A stretch of 64,000 nt of DNA from Lysobacter sp. Lineage in GTDB: Bacteria > Pseudomonadota > Gammaproteobacteria > Xanthomonadales > Xanthomonadaceae. The notes beneath the pieces were generated by a model that saw only the letters and a program-made list of their open reading frames with translations, searched no databases and had not been told where the DNA came from. The stretch is taken from the NCBI GenBank assembly GCA_011526085.1, contig WYBC01000026.1, positions 1 to 64,000 on the forward strand. The letters run 5' to 3'. Positions 10,018 to 18,450 of this stretch are shown here, piece after piece; the first letter of the stretch is position 1; each line of letters starts with the position of its first letter. Made by a program: the position numbers and the translations under genes.

Positions 10018-10659
10018 ATGGCAACAAAAGTCGTAGGCGGGTCGGATCACCAGCATGGTGACGGCGCGCAACCGGTTGACGCGGGTCGTCGCCGCTTCCT
10101 GACCGCCTCCACCGCCGTGGTGGGTGCCGTCGGTGTCGCCGGCGCCTCGGTCCCCTTCATCAAGTCCTGGTTCCCGAGCGCCCGCGCGAAACTCGCCGGT
10201 GCGCCCGTGATCGCGGACATCAGCGGGCTGCAGGAAGGCCAGCGCCTGATCTTCGAATGGCGCGGTCAGCCGATCTGGATCGTCAAGCGTTCCAAGGCGA
10301 CCCTCGACGCGCTGCCGACGCTCGACGGCGAGCTGCGCGATCCGAAGTCCGAGAACCTCGATCAGCAGCCGTCCTACATCAAGGGCGAGTTCCGCTCGAT
10401 CAAGCCGGACATCTCGGTGCTCGTCGGTCTGTGCACCCATCTGGGCTGCTCGCCGGAAATGAAGGCCGAAATCCGGCCCGAGCCGTTCGATCCGGCGTGG
10501 AAGGGCGGCTATTTCTGCCCCTGCCACAAGTCGAAATTCGACATGGCCGGTCGCGTCTTCCAGGGCGTGCCCGCGCCGACCAACCTGCCGGTGCCGCCGC
10601 ACCATTTCTCCGACGACAACACGATCGTGATCGGCGTCGATCCGGAAGGGAGCGCGTAA
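10018..10659 (+). CDS. petA: Ubiquinol-cytochrome c reductase iron-sulfur subunit (Rieske)
   Basis: Rieske 2Fe-2S subunit of the cytochrome bc1 complex, 213 residues. It carries a twin-arginine-type N terminus (RRRFLTAS) followed by a hydrophobic anchor, then the cluster-binding boxes CTHLGC (around residue 142) and CPCHKSKFD (around 165). The protein is anchored in the inner membrane with the cluster domain in the periplasm and oxidises ubiquinol. Start is the ATG at 10018, which gives the short basic Tat leader; the frame is open further upstream without meaning. petB follows after three bases. Confidence 0.97.
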   Translation: MATKVVGGSDHQHGDGAQPVDAGRRRFLTASTAVVGAVGVAGASVPFIKSWFPSARAKLAGAPVIADISGLQEGQRLIFEWRGQPIWIVKRSKATLDALPTLDGELRDPKSENLDQQPSYIKGEFRSIKPDISVLVGLCTHLGCSPEMKAEIRPEPFDPAWKGGYFCPCHKSKFDMAGRVFQGVPAPTNLPVPPHHFSDDNTIVIGVDPEGSA

Positions 10660-10662
10660 GCC

Positions 10663-11922
10663 ATGGCGAACATCCTGACCCGCACCGCCAACAACGCGAT
10701 GGACTGGTTCACCTACCGGGCGCCGGCATTCATGCCGTTCTACCGGAAGCACATGACCGAGTACTACGCGCCGAAGAATTTCAACCTGTGGTACATCTTC
10801 GGCATCCTGGCCACGGTGGTCCTGGCCAACCAGATCGTCACCGGCATCTTCCTGACGATGCACTTCAAGCCGAGCGCGGCGGAAGCCTTCGCCTCGGTCG
10901 AATACATCATGCGCGACGTCGCCGGCGGCGACACCATCCGCTACATGCACAGCACCGGCGCGTCGATGTTCTTCATCGTCGTGTACCTGCACATGTTCCG
11001 CGGCCTGATGTACGGCTCGTACCAGAAGCCGCGCGAGCTGGTGTGGATCCTCGGCATGCTGATCTATCTCGTGCTGATGGCCGAAGCCTTCATGGGTTAC
11101 GTGCTGCCGTGGGGCCAGATGTCGTTCTGGGGCGCGAAGGTGATCATCTCGCTGTTCGGCGCGATCCCGAAGATCGGGCCGGCGCTGACCGAATGGATCA
11201 TGGGCGACTACCTGCCCAGCGACGCCACCCTCAACCGCTTCTTCGCGCTGCACGTCATCGCGCTGCCGCTGGTGCTGCTGCTGCTGGTCGTGCTGCATCT
11301 GGGCGCGCTGCATGAAGTGGGTTCGAACAATCCCGACGGCGTCGAGATCAAGAAGGGCCCGAAGGGCAACCGCTGGTCGCCGACCGCGCCGGCCGACGGC
11401 GTCCCCTTCCATCCGTACTACACGGTGAAGGACACGTTCTTCGTCGGTTGCTTCCTGCTGATCGCGGCCTTCATCGCGTTCTTCGCGCCGGCCTTCGGCG
11501 GCTGGTTCCTCGAGCACGACAACTTCACCGAGGCCAACCGCCTGGTGACGCCGGCGCACATCAAGCCGGTGTGGTACTACACCCCGTACTACGCGATGCT
11601 GCGCGTCGTGCCGCACAAGCTCAGCGGCGTGATCGTGATGTTCGCGGCGATCGCGATCCTGTTCGTGCTGCCGTGGCTGGATCGCGCCAAGGTCAAGTCC
11701 TACCGTTACCGCGGCAAGTTGTCGTGGGCGATGCTGCTGCTGTTCGCGATCAGCTTCGTGTGGCTGGGCAAGATCGGCGCCGGTCCGGGTACCGATCCGG
11801 TCGAAACCATCGTCGGCCGGGTCCTGACCGTGTACTACTTCCTGTTCTTCCTCACCATGCCGGTGTGGACGAAGATCGACAAGACCAAGCCGGTGCCGGA
11901 ACGGGTGACGATGCATGACTAA
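10663..11922 (+). CDS. petB: Cytochrome b of the bc1 complex
   Basis: Di-heme membrane subunit of ubiquinol-cytochrome c reductase, 419 residues with eight or more hydrophobic helices. Visible are heme-ligand histidines in the HSTGASMFFIVVYLHMFRG and FFALHVIALPLVLLLLVVLHLGALH regions, and the GYVLPWGQMSFWGA stretch with the Qo-site. It contains the full N- and C-terminal portions in one chain, as expected for a proteobacterial bc1. Middle gene of petABC. Confidence 0.97.
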   Translation: MANILTRTANNAMDWFTYRAPAFMPFYRKHMTEYYAPKNFNLWYIFGILATVVLANQIVTGIFLTMHFKPSAAEAFASVEYIMRDVAGGDTIRYMHSTGASMFFIVVYLHMFRGLMYGSYQKPRELVWILGMLIYLVLMAEAFMGYVLPWGQMSFWGAKVIISLFGAIPKIGPALTEWIMGDYLPSDATLNRFFALHVIALPLVLLLLVVLHLGALHEVGSNNPDGVEIKKGPKGNRWSPTAPADGVPFHPYYTVKDTFFVGCFLLIAAFIAFFAPAFGGWFLEHDNFTEANRLVTPAHIKPVWYYTPYYAMLRVVPHKLSGVIVMFAAIAILFVLPWLDRAKVKSYRYRGKLSWAMLLLFAISFVWLGKIGAGPGTDPVETIVGRVLTVYYFLFFLTMPVWTKIDKTKPVPERVTMHD

Positions 11923-11962
11923 GCCAGCCTCCCCCCGGATTTCCATGGGCCCGACCGCCACG

Positions 11963-12709
11963 ATGAAGACTTCGATCCTCAAGCGCGCTTCGACCGTCCT
12001 CGCCGGCATGCTGGTGTCGTTCTCGGCGCTGGCCGCCGAGGGCGGCGCCCTGCAGCACGCCGGAACCGACATCGAAGACAAGGCCTCGCTGCAGCGCGGC
12101 GCGCAGTTGTACATGAACAACTGCGTCGGCTGCCATTCGCTGAAATACATGCGTTATTCGCGCATCGCGGACGATCTCGGGCTGAGCGAAGACCAGGTGA
12201 TGAACAACCTGAACTTCACCGGCGCCAAGTTCGGCGAGCACGTGATCAGTGCGATGCCGGCCGCGCTCGCCGAGAAGTCCTTCGGCAAGGCGCCGCCGGA
12301 CCTCAGCCTGATCGCCCGCGTCCGCGGCAGCGACTGGGTCTACACCTACCTGAAGTCGTTCTACCTCGACGAATCGCGCCCGCTGGGCTGGAACAACCAG
12401 TTGTTCCCCAACGCCTCGATGCCGAACCCGCTGTGGGAGATGCAGGGCCTGCAGCGCGCGGTCTACGGCAAGAAGGACGAGAAGACCGGCGAAGCCCCGG
12501 TCGAACGTCTGGACGTCGCCCAGGCCGGCACCCAGAGCGCCGAGGAGTTCGACCGGACCGCGCGCGACATCGCCGCGTTCCTCGAATACGTCGGCGAGCC
12601 GGGCGCGCTCAAACGTCAGCAGACCGGCGTGTGGGTGGTGCTGTTCCTGGCGTTCTTCACGTTCATGGCGTGGCTGTTGAAGAAGGAATACTGGCGCGAC
12701 GTGCATTGA
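11963..12709 (+). CDS. petC: Cytochrome c1 of the bc1 complex
   Basis: Heme c subunit that passes electrons from the Rieske protein to soluble cytochrome c. From the chosen start the product has 248 residues: signal peptide MKTSILKRASTVLAGMLVSF (cleaved after ALAA), heme site CVGCH in NNCVGCHSLKYMRYSR, the methionine-ligand region NASMPNPLW, and a single C-terminal membrane anchor VVLFLAFFTFMAWLLKK. In-frame ATGs at 11915 (overlapping the petB stop) and 11945 would add a 16- or 6-residue extension ahead of the signal peptide. No start has a clear ribosome site, so the start is uncertain. Confidence 0.95.
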   Translation: MKTSILKRASTVLAGMLVSFSALAAEGGALQHAGTDIEDKASLQRGAQLYMNNCVGCHSLKYMRYSRIADDLGLSEDQVMNNLNFTGAKFGEHVISAMPAALAEKSFGKAPPDLSLIARVRGSDWVYTYLKSFYLDESRPLGWNNQLFPNASMPNPLWEMQGLQRAVYGKKDEKTGEAPVERLDVAQAGTQSAEEFDRTARDIAAFLEYVGEPGALKRQQTGVWVVLFLAFFTFMAWLLKKEYWRDVH

Positions 12710-12749
12710 TGGCGCAGCGCTGCCTTCGATCGACGACGATCACACGCAG

Positions 12750-12780
12750 GGCGGCCGGCTCGTCCGGTCGCCTTTCGTCT
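12750..12780 (+). terminator. Intrinsic terminator after petABC
   Basis: A nine-pair GC-rich stem GGCGGCCGG/CCGGTCGCC (12750-12758 with 12764-12772, one G-U pair) with loop CTCGT is followed by TTTCGTCTT. It lies between petC and sspA. Confidence 0.6.
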
Positions 12781-12807
12781 TAATGAAGATGGATGGCGAG
12801 TTCGCGT

Positions 12808-13425
12808 ATGCGTAATGCTCTGACCCTGTTTTCCTCCGTCGACGATGTGCTGTGCCACCGGGTCCGTCTGGTCCTGGCGGCGAAAGGCGTGACCTACGAT
12901 CTGGTGCCGGTGGATCCGCAGAATCCGCCCGAAGACCTGATCGATCTGAACCCCTACCACTCGGTGCCGACCCTGGTCGAACGTGACCTCGTGCTGTACG
13001 CGGCGTCCGTGGTCAGCGAGTATCTGGACGAGCGTTATCCGCATCCGCCGCTGATGCCGATCGATCCGTTGTCGCGCGCGCGCCTGCGTCTGGCGATGCT
13101 GCGGATCGAACACGACTGGGTGCCGCAGGTGCAGGCGGTGCAGTTCGGCAACCGGCAGCAGGCCGAAGCCGGGCGCAAGCGGCTCAAGGAATTGCTCACC
13201 GCTGCGGTGCCGCTGTTCAAGGCGAGCAAATTCTTCCTCAACAACGAAATGAGTCTCGCCGACTGCGCGATGGCGCCGATCGTGTGGCGCCTGCATGCGC
13301 TCGATGTGCCGCTGCCGGGCGACGGCAAGGCGATCGAGGATTACGGCAACCGGATCTTCCGCAACCCCGGTTTCGTCCGCAGCCTGACCCCGCAGGAAAA
13401 AAGCCTGCGCGACCTGCCGGCCTGA
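12808..13425 (+). CDS. sspA: Stringent starvation protein A
   Basis: RNA-polymerase-associated, GST-fold regulator of stationary-phase and stress genes. The 205-residue product begins MRNALTLFSS, has the thioredoxin-like N-terminal domain ending in LNPYHSVPTLVERDLVLY with ASVVSEYLDERYPHPPLMP, and a helical GST C-terminal domain. An ATG five codons upstream (12793) is possible, but the family normally begins as called. sspB follows 46 bases on, the standard arrangement, and petABC upstream is also the usual context. Confidence 0.95.
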   Translation: MRNALTLFSSVDDVLCHRVRLVLAAKGVTYDLVPVDPQNPPEDLIDLNPYHSVPTLVERDLVLYAASVVSEYLDERYPHPPLMPIDPLSRARLRLAMLRIEHDWVPQVQAVQFGNRQQAEAGRKRLKELLTAAVPLFKASKFFLNNEMSLADCAMAPIVWRLHALDVPLPGDGKAIEDYGNRIFRNPGFVRSLTPQEKSLRDLPA

Positions 13426-13471
13426 TCGGCCGCGCATCCTTGCCGGACGATCCCGGGAGTACACTCCGGCC

Positions 13472-13930
13472 ATGAGCGAAGGCCCGTCGACACGCATGAC
13501 CAGCCACCGTCCGTACCTGCTGCGGGCGCTGTACGCCTGGATCGCCGACAACGGCATGACCCCGCACCTGATGGTGGATGCGAGCCGCCCCGGCGTGCAG
13601 GTGCCCGCGTTCGCCGTGAACGAGGGCAAGGTCGTGCTGAACATCGCCGAGCGTGCGGTGGTCGGGCTGGAGATGGGCAATGACCTGATCACCTTCACCG
13701 CGCGCTTCGGCGGCGTGAGCCACCCGGTACGCGTGCCGGTCGGCGCGGTCATGATGATCTACGCCCGCGAGACCGGGCAGGGCATGGGGCTGCCGGAAGA
13801 ACCCGCCCTGCCGGCCGAAGAAGCCCGGGGGCTGGACGAAACGCACGCGGGCGACGACGATGGAGGCGACGGCGGGGACGACCTCGCGCCGCCGCCGAAA
13901 CGCGGCGGGCATCTGCGGGTGGTCAAATAA
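13472..13930 (+). CDS. sspB: ClpXP adaptor SspB
   Basis: Specificity-enhancing factor that tethers ssrA-tagged and other substrates to ClpXP. The 152-residue protein has the folded domain RPYLLRALYAWIADNGMTPHLMVDA...VVLNIAERAV...FTARFGG...VPVGAVMMIYARETGQGM, then a low-complexity acidic linker (ETHAGDDDGGDGGDD) and the C-terminal ClpX-binding tail GGHLRVVK. Start at 13472 or at the ATG eight codons later (13496); the latter would match the compact family N terminus. Confidence 0.95.
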   Translation: MSEGPSTRMTSHRPYLLRALYAWIADNGMTPHLMVDASRPGVQVPAFAVNEGKVVLNIAERAVVGLEMGNDLITFTARFGGVSHPVRVPVGAVMMIYARETGQGMGLPEEPALPAEEARGLDETHAGDDDGGDGGDDLAPPPKRGGHLRVVK

Positions 13931-14021
13931 CGCGACGGCTTGCGCCGGCGAGCGGGTTCCGGGGGGAAACCATGCGATCGATCCAGCGACACGCCGACGG
14001 CGATGTTCAGTCCAGCATGCT

Positions 14022-14348
14022 TCAATCCAGCATGACCCGCGAGGCCGAGGCCACCGGGCCGCTGAACGACACCAGGCGTTCGCCCTGCAGCACCAGCCGC
14101 GCGATATGGCGGTCGGTGCCGTCTTCCGAATACTCGAAGCGGAAGCTGCGCTCGAAACCGAGCCGGCCGTCTTCGCCGCGGCGCAGTCGCAGTCCGGTCG
14201 CGTGCACGGTCTGGTCGATCAGTTGCACACCGGCGGCATGGCAGGCTTCGCCGCCGAGGCGCACGGCCCGTTCCGCGGCGGCCCGCGACGCGCTCCAGAA
14301 TGCGAACCCCATCGCACCCAGAATCATCAGGATCAGTAAAGTCGGCAT
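14022..14348 (-). CDS. DUF3301 membrane protein
   Basis: Small 108-residue protein beginning MPTLLILMILGAMGFAFWSA, a single N-terminal membrane segment, followed by a soluble domain with CHAAGVQLIDQTVHATGLRLRRGEDGRL and FRFEYSEDGTDR, which fits the DUF3301 family. Function unknown. It diverges from the FHA gene 60 bases away. The long open frame that continues upstream on this strand is antisense to the FHA gene and is not coding. Confidence 0.75.
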   Translation of the reverse strand: MPTLLILMILGAMGFAFWSASRAAAERAVRLGGEACHAAGVQLIDQTVHATGLRLRRGEDGRLGFERSFRFEYSEDGTDRHIARLVLQGERLVSFSGPVASASRVMLD

Positions 14349-14408
14349 TCCTCCAATGTGCGGTCGTCGCGCATCGGATGCAATCCCTCCACCGGAGCAA
14401 GATCGCCC

Positions 14409-15164
14409 ATGAAGCTCGTGTTCGCCGCCGGCGAATTTCCGCCCACCCTGCTGCAGCAGGGCGTCAAACGCATCGGCTCGGCGATCGATGCCGACATCGG
14501 TCTCAGCGGCCCCGACATCCTGCCCCAGCACTGCGAGCTCCAGGTCACGCCGCAGGGCGTGCGGCTGAAAATCGCGCCGGGCGCCGCGGTGACCGTGAAC
14601 CAGCGGCCAGTGGATGGCCTGATCGCATTGCGCACCGGCGACCAGATCGCGTTCGGCGGCGTGCAGGCATCGCTGCTCGCGCTGGACGCGCCGCGTCCGG
14701 CGGGCGCGGCGCCGTCGCCGGATGCCGACGACGTGGGCACCACCACCGTCCGCGCGGCGTTGCCGAAATACGCCCTGCGCGCGCAGAGCGGACGCATCCT
14801 CGGCCGCAGTTATCCGCTCACCGGCGCGACCATCGTCGGCCGCGCGCCGGACTGCCAGCTGCGGCTCGAAGACACCAGCCTCTCGCGCAAACACGCCAAA
14901 CTCATTCCGACCAACGAAGGCGTGGTGATCGAAGACCTCGGTTCCACCAACGGCAGTTTCCACAACGGCAAGCGCGTGCAGCGCGCGGTGGCGTTGCCGG
15001 GCGACGAGATCGGTTTCGACACCGTGCGTTTCCAGTTGCTGGAGCTTGGTCATGACGCCATCGGTGGCGCCCCGGTCGCATCGGCCGGCGCGGGCGCACC
15101 GCGCTGGGTGTGGCTGGTGGCGGCGCTCGTCGTCGTCGCGATCGCGCTGGCCGTCCTGCTCTGA
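14409..15164 (+). CDS. Tail-anchored FHA-domain protein
   Basis: Protein of 251 residues with two FHA-type regions. The first (residues 1-95) keeps the fold pattern (GSAIDADIGLSGPDILPQHCEL) but lacks the GR/SxxH core. The second (about 125-215) is canonical: IVGRAPDCQLRLEDTSLSRKHAKL and EDLGSTNGSFHNGKRV, with the Arg, Ser and His used for phosphothreonine binding. A C-terminal hydrophobic helix WVWLVAALVVVAIALAVLL ends the chain, so it is likely tail-anchored in the inner membrane facing the cytosol. Start at ATG 14409. The partner kinase is not in the window. Confidence 0.82.
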   Translation: MKLVFAAGEFPPTLLQQGVKRIGSAIDADIGLSGPDILPQHCELQVTPQGVRLKIAPGAAVTVNQRPVDGLIALRTGDQIAFGGVQASLLALDAPRPAGAAPSPDADDVGTTTVRAALPKYALRAQSGRILGRSYPLTGATIVGRAPDCQLRLEDTSLSRKHAKLIPTNEGVVIEDLGSTNGSFHNGKRVQRAVALPGDEIGFDTVRFQLLELGHDAIGGAPVASAGAGAPRWVWLVAALVVVAIALAVLL

Positions 15165-15222
15165 CGATGGCGGCCCTGAGGTGAACCGCCCGGCATGAAC
15201 ATCCAGACATGAACACCCAGTC

Positions 15223-15501
15223 ATGAACCAGCACGATCCGACGCTCAAGGCGGCGCACGACCGTTCCAGCCTGCATCGCGCCGAGGTCCTGGCCAGCGTG
15301 ATCTGCGGTTGTTTCTACTGCCGCAGCATGTTCGAACCCGGCGATATCGGCGAATGGGTCGATGCCGCCGAGGATGGCGACGGCATCGGCCAGACCGCGC
15401 TGTGCCCGCACTGCGGCGTGGACTCGGTGTTGGGTTCGCAGTCGGGTTATCCGATCACGCCGGAATTCCTGGCGACGATGCACCAGTACTGGTTCGGGTG
15501 A
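15223..15501 (+). CDS. Small cysteine-rich protein, zinc-ribbon-like
   Basis: A 92-residue soluble protein with cysteines paired as CFYC (30-33) and CPHC (61-64), a spacing that could bind zinc; an extra Cys is at 28. The C-terminal VDSVLGSQSGYPITPEFLATMHQYWFG resembles a conserved cytoplasmic protein family of proteobacteria whose role I do not know. Preceded by three near-identical short runs around AACATCCAG/ATGAACACCCAG, so the exact start could be one of three ATGs only if in frame; 15223 is the one in frame. Confidence 0.7.
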   Translation: MNQHDPTLKAAHDRSSLHRAEVLASVICGCFYCRSMFEPGDIGEWVDAAEDGDGIGQTALCPHCGVDSVLGSQSGYPITPEFLATMHQYWFG

Positions 15502-15584
15502 GCGTGTCCGGGTGAGCGTGTCCGGCTGAACGTGTTCGGCTGAGCCGGTTCGCTTTGCGGTCCCGGCGTCGCGATTCCGCGCGA

Positions 15585-16451
15585 TCAACCGCCCGGTGGC
15601 GGCCCCAGTTTCAACGACAGATCGATCGCACGCACGTGCTTGGTCAGGCCGCCGATCGAGATGCAGTCGACGCCGTCTTCGGCGATGCCGCGCAGCGTGG
15701 TCATGTCGACGCCGCCGGAGACTTCCAGCGGAATGCGCCCGTGCCAGGGCGCGGACTTCGCGATCCGCACCGCCTCGCGGCGCGTGGCGGCATCGAAATC
15801 GTCGATCAGGATGCGGCTGCAGCCGGCGTCCAGCGCCTCGCGCAGCTGAGCGAGCGTTTCCACCTCCACGATCAGCGGCAGGGTCGGATGCAGGGCGCGC
15901 GCGGCCTGCACGGCGCCGCCCAGCGAGCCGTAGGCGCGGATGTGGTTTTCCTTGAGCATCACCGTGTCGTACAGGCCGATGCGGTGGTTCTCGCCGCCGC
16001 CGACGCGCACCGCGTATTTCTGGGCGATGCGCAGGCCGGGAATGGTCTTGCGGGTATCGAGGATCTTCGTGCCCGTGCCGCGCACGGCGTCGACATGCGC
16101 CGCGGTGACGGTCGCGGTGCCGCTCAGGGTCTGCAGGAAATTCAGCGAAGCGCGTTCCGCGCTCACCAGCGCGCGACTGCGGCCGGCGAGGGTGGCGACG
16201 ACCGTGCCCTTGGCGATGCGGTCGCCCTCGGCGACACGCCAGTCGATGCGCACGTCGGGATCGAGCGCGCGATGGCAGGCGTCGAACCACGGACGCCCGC
16301 AGATCACCGCGTCTTCCTTGCACAGCAGATAGGCGATGTCGGCGCCGTCGGGCAACAGCGCTGCGGTGACATCGCCAGTGCCGAGATCCTCGGCCAGCGC
16401 CGCGGCCACGTTGGCGGCGACCACCTCGGCCGGCGGCGCCGGCACCGTCAC
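15585..16451 (-). CDS. nadC: Nicotinate-nucleotide pyrophosphorylase (quinolinate phosphoribosyltransferase)
   Basis: Converts quinolinate and PRPP to nicotinate mononucleotide in de novo NAD synthesis. The 288-residue protein shows LAEDLGTGDVTAALL at the start, RASLNFLQTLSGTAT, DTRKTIPGLRIAQKYAVRVGGGENHR in the middle and EVSGGVDMTTLRGIAEDGVDCISIGGLTK at the end, all core NadC motifs. Overlaps the upstream Trm112-like gene by four bases (ATGA), so the two are translationally coupled. Confidence 0.96.
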   Translation of the reverse strand: MTVPAPPAEVVAANVAAALAEDLGTGDVTAALLPDGADIAYLLCKEDAVICGRPWFDACHRALDPDVRIDWRVAEGDRIAKGTVVATLAGRSRALVSAERASLNFLQTLSGTATVTAAHVDAVRGTGTKILDTRKTIPGLRIAQKYAVRVGGGENHRIGLYDTVMLKENHIRAYGSLGGAVQAARALHPTLPLIVEVETLAQLREALDAGCSRILIDDFDAATRREAVRIAKSAPWHGRIPLEVSGGVDMTTLRGIAEDGVDCISIGGLTKHVRAIDLSLKLGPPPGG

Positions 16452-16708
16452 AGGCCGTGCACCGATGCGACCGGAATGCCCTCCTCGATCAACAGCACCG
16501 GAATGCCGTCGTCGATGCGATAGAGGGTCTTGCGGTCGCGGGTGATCAGCGCCTCGCGCACCGTTTCGGTCTGCGGCGCGCCGTCCTCGCGGGTCACGCC
16601 GCCCGCGGCGATGGCCGCGTTCAGCGCTTCCAGGCCGGGTTTGTCCAGCAGCGCCAGCGGTTGGCGGGTGGCGGGGCAGACGAGCAGATCGAGCAACTTG
16701 CGGTCCAT
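16448..16708 (-). CDS. Trm112 family protein
   Basis: An 86-residue protein starting MDRKLLDLLVCPATRQPL and ending YRIDDGIPVLLIEEG, the pattern of bacterial Trm112/YcaR-like proteins. It keeps only one cysteine of the usual zinc knuckle, as many bacterial members do. Bacterial Trm112 proteins can serve as methyltransferase partners, but the partner here is unknown. First gene of a two-gene unit with nadC; it diverges from purE. Confidence 0.85.
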   Translation of the reverse strand: MDRKLLDLLVCPATRQPLALLDKPGLEALNAAIAAGGVTREDGAPQTETVREALITRDRKTLYRIDDGIPVLLIEEGIPVASVHGL

Positions 16709-16778
16709 TCGATGAAGCCGGGGTGGGTTGCCGCTAGAATACCGTTTTGCAGCAGGCGTGACGCCGCAGGGTGCAGTC

Positions 16779-17294
16779 ATGGCAGGAACGAACGCGGGCG
16801 CGACCGGCCAACCGCTGGTCGGGATCGTGATGGGGTCGCGCTCCGACTGGGAGACGATGCAGCACGCCGCCGCGAAGCTCGAAGCGCTGGGCGTGCCGCA
16901 CGAAGTGCGCGTGGTCTCCGCGCACCGCACGCCGGACGTCCTGTTCGAATACGCCGCCACCGCGCGCGAGCGCGGGCTGCGCGCCATCGTCGCCGGCGCT
17001 GGCGGTGCGGCGCATCTGCCGGGCATGCTCGCCGCCAAGACCGCGGTGCCGGTGCTCGGCGTTCCGGTGCAGAGCAAGGCCCTGAACGGCATGGATTCGC
17101 TGCTGTCGATCGTGCAGATGCCCGCGGGCATCCCGGTCGCGACCTTCGCGATCGGCAATGCCGGCGCCGCGAATGCCGCGCTGTTCGCCGCGGCGATGCT
17201 GGCGCACGAATATCCGCAGATCGGCGCGGCGCTCGATGCGTTCCGCGCGAAACAGACGCAGGATGTCGTCGGCAACGACGATCCGCGGACCTGA
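16779..17294 (+). CDS. purE: N5-carboxyaminoimidazole ribonucleotide mutase
   Basis: Rearranges N5-CAIR to CAIR in purine synthesis. The 171-residue product has the class I PurE motifs [39 protein letters not shown], and [22 protein letters not shown]. Start chosen at the ATG at 16779; the frame opens 17 codons earlier but without family match. purK, encoding the preceding enzyme, follows after seven bases. Confidence 0.96.
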   Translation: MAGTNAGATGQPLVGIVMGSRSDWETMQHAAAKLEALGVPHEVRVVSAHRTPDVLFEYAATARERGLRAIVAGAGGAAHLPGMLAAKTAVPVLGVPVQSKALNGMDSLLSIVQMPAGIPVATFAIGNAGAANAALFAAAMLAHEYPQIGAALDAFRAKQTQDVVGNDDPRT

Positions 17295-17301
17295 GGCCGC
17301 C

Positions 17302-18438
17302 ATGACCACGGTCGGCATCCTCGGCGGCGGACAACTGGCGCGCATGCTCGCGCTCTCCGGCGCACCGCTCGGGCTGCGCTTCCGCGTGCTCGACACCGTC
17401 GCCGACGCCTGCGCGGGGCAGTTCGCGCCGCTGATCGTCGGCGATTACCGCGATGAAGCGGCGCTGGCGGAATTCGCCGCGCAGGTCGATGTCGCCACCT
17501 TCGATTTCGAGAACGTGCCCGCGGAATCCGCGCATTGGCTCAGCGAACGCGTACCTGTGTTCCCGAACCCGCGCGCGCTGTCGATCGCACAGGATCGGCT
17601 CGCGGAGAAGACGCTGTTCCGCGAACTCGGCATTCCGGTACCGGCGTTCGCCGACGTCGCCGATCGCGCCGGGCTCGATGCCGCCGTCGCCGTCATCGGC
17701 ACGCCCTGCATCCTCAAGACCCGTCGCCTCGGTTACGACGGCAAGGGCCAGTTCCGGATCAAGTCGCCGGCCGATGTCGATGCGGCATGGGAGGCGCTCG
17801 GCGCGCAGGCCGCGACCGTGGGCCTGATCCTCGAAGCGTTCGTGCGCTTCGAGCGCGAGCTGAGCGTGGTCGCGGTGCGCGGCCGCGACGGCGAATTCCG
17901 CGCCTGGCCGCCGACCGAGAACTGGCATGTCGACGGCGTGCTGTCGGTCAGCCTGGCGCCCGCCCGCCTGGACGCGGATCTCGCCGCGCAGGCCGACGCG
18001 CATGCGCGCGCGCTGGCGGAAGCGCTGGATTACGTCGGCGTGTTCGCGCTGGAACTGTTCTGCCGCGACGGCGTGCTGCTGGCCAACGAACTCGCGCCGC
18101 GCGTGCACAACTCCGGTCACTGGACGATCGAGGGCAGCGAAACCTCGCAGTTCCAGAATCATCTGCGCGCGGTGCTCGGTCTGCCGCTCGGCGACACCCG
18201 CATGCTCGGCCACGCCTGCATGCTCAACTGGATCGGCCACCTGCCCGACGCGGATCCGGTGCTGCGCGAACCCGGCGGCCACTGGCACGATTACGGCAAG
18301 GAACCGCGCGCCGGCCGCAAGGTCGGACACGCCACGCTGCGGGCCGACTCGCCCGCGGAACTCGCCGCCGCGATGGCGCGCGTCGGCCGCGCCCTGGGGC
18401 GCGACGATATCGTCGCGCACGCCGCCGGCATCGATTGA
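17302..18438 (+). CDS. purK: N5-carboxyaminoimidazole ribonucleotide synthase
   Basis: ATP-grasp enzyme that makes N5-CAIR from AIR, bicarbonate and ATP. The 378-residue protein begins TTVGILGGGQLARMLALSG, carries KTRRLGYDGKGQ in the ATP-grasp domain, then ELALFC-like LELFCRDGVLLANELAPRVHNSGHWTIEG near residue 250-280, which are PurK hallmarks. Forms the purEK operon. Start at ATG 17302. Confidence 0.96.
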   Translation: MTTVGILGGGQLARMLALSGAPLGLRFRVLDTVADACAGQFAPLIVGDYRDEAALAEFAAQVDVATFDFENVPAESAHWLSERVPVFPNPRALSIAQDRLAEKTLFRELGIPVPAFADVADRAGLDAAVAVIGTPCILKTRRLGYDGKGQFRIKSPADVDAAWEALGAQAATVGLILEAFVRFERELSVVAVRGRDGEFRAWPPTENWHVDGVLSVSLAPARLDADLAAQADAHARALAEALDYVGVFALELFCRDGVLLANELAPRVHNSGHWTIEGSETSQFQNHLRAVLGLPLGDTRMLGHACMLNWIGHLPDADPVLREPGGHWHDYGKEPRAGRKVGHATLRADSPAELAAAMARVGRALGRDDIVAHAAGID

Positions 18439-18450
18439 CGGAGCGTTGAG

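Noticed and set aside
15179-15224. Three near-copies of ATGAACA/CCAG before the small cysteine protein
   Set aside because: Short, GC-balanced slippage-type repeats with no matching structure; they only make the start choice less obvious.
15499-15550. Tandem-looking GTGAGCGTGTCCGG repeats after the small cysteine protein
   Set aside because: Only two exact copies of about 14 bases and one decayed copy, next to a stop codon; too short and imperfect to call an array or regulatory site.
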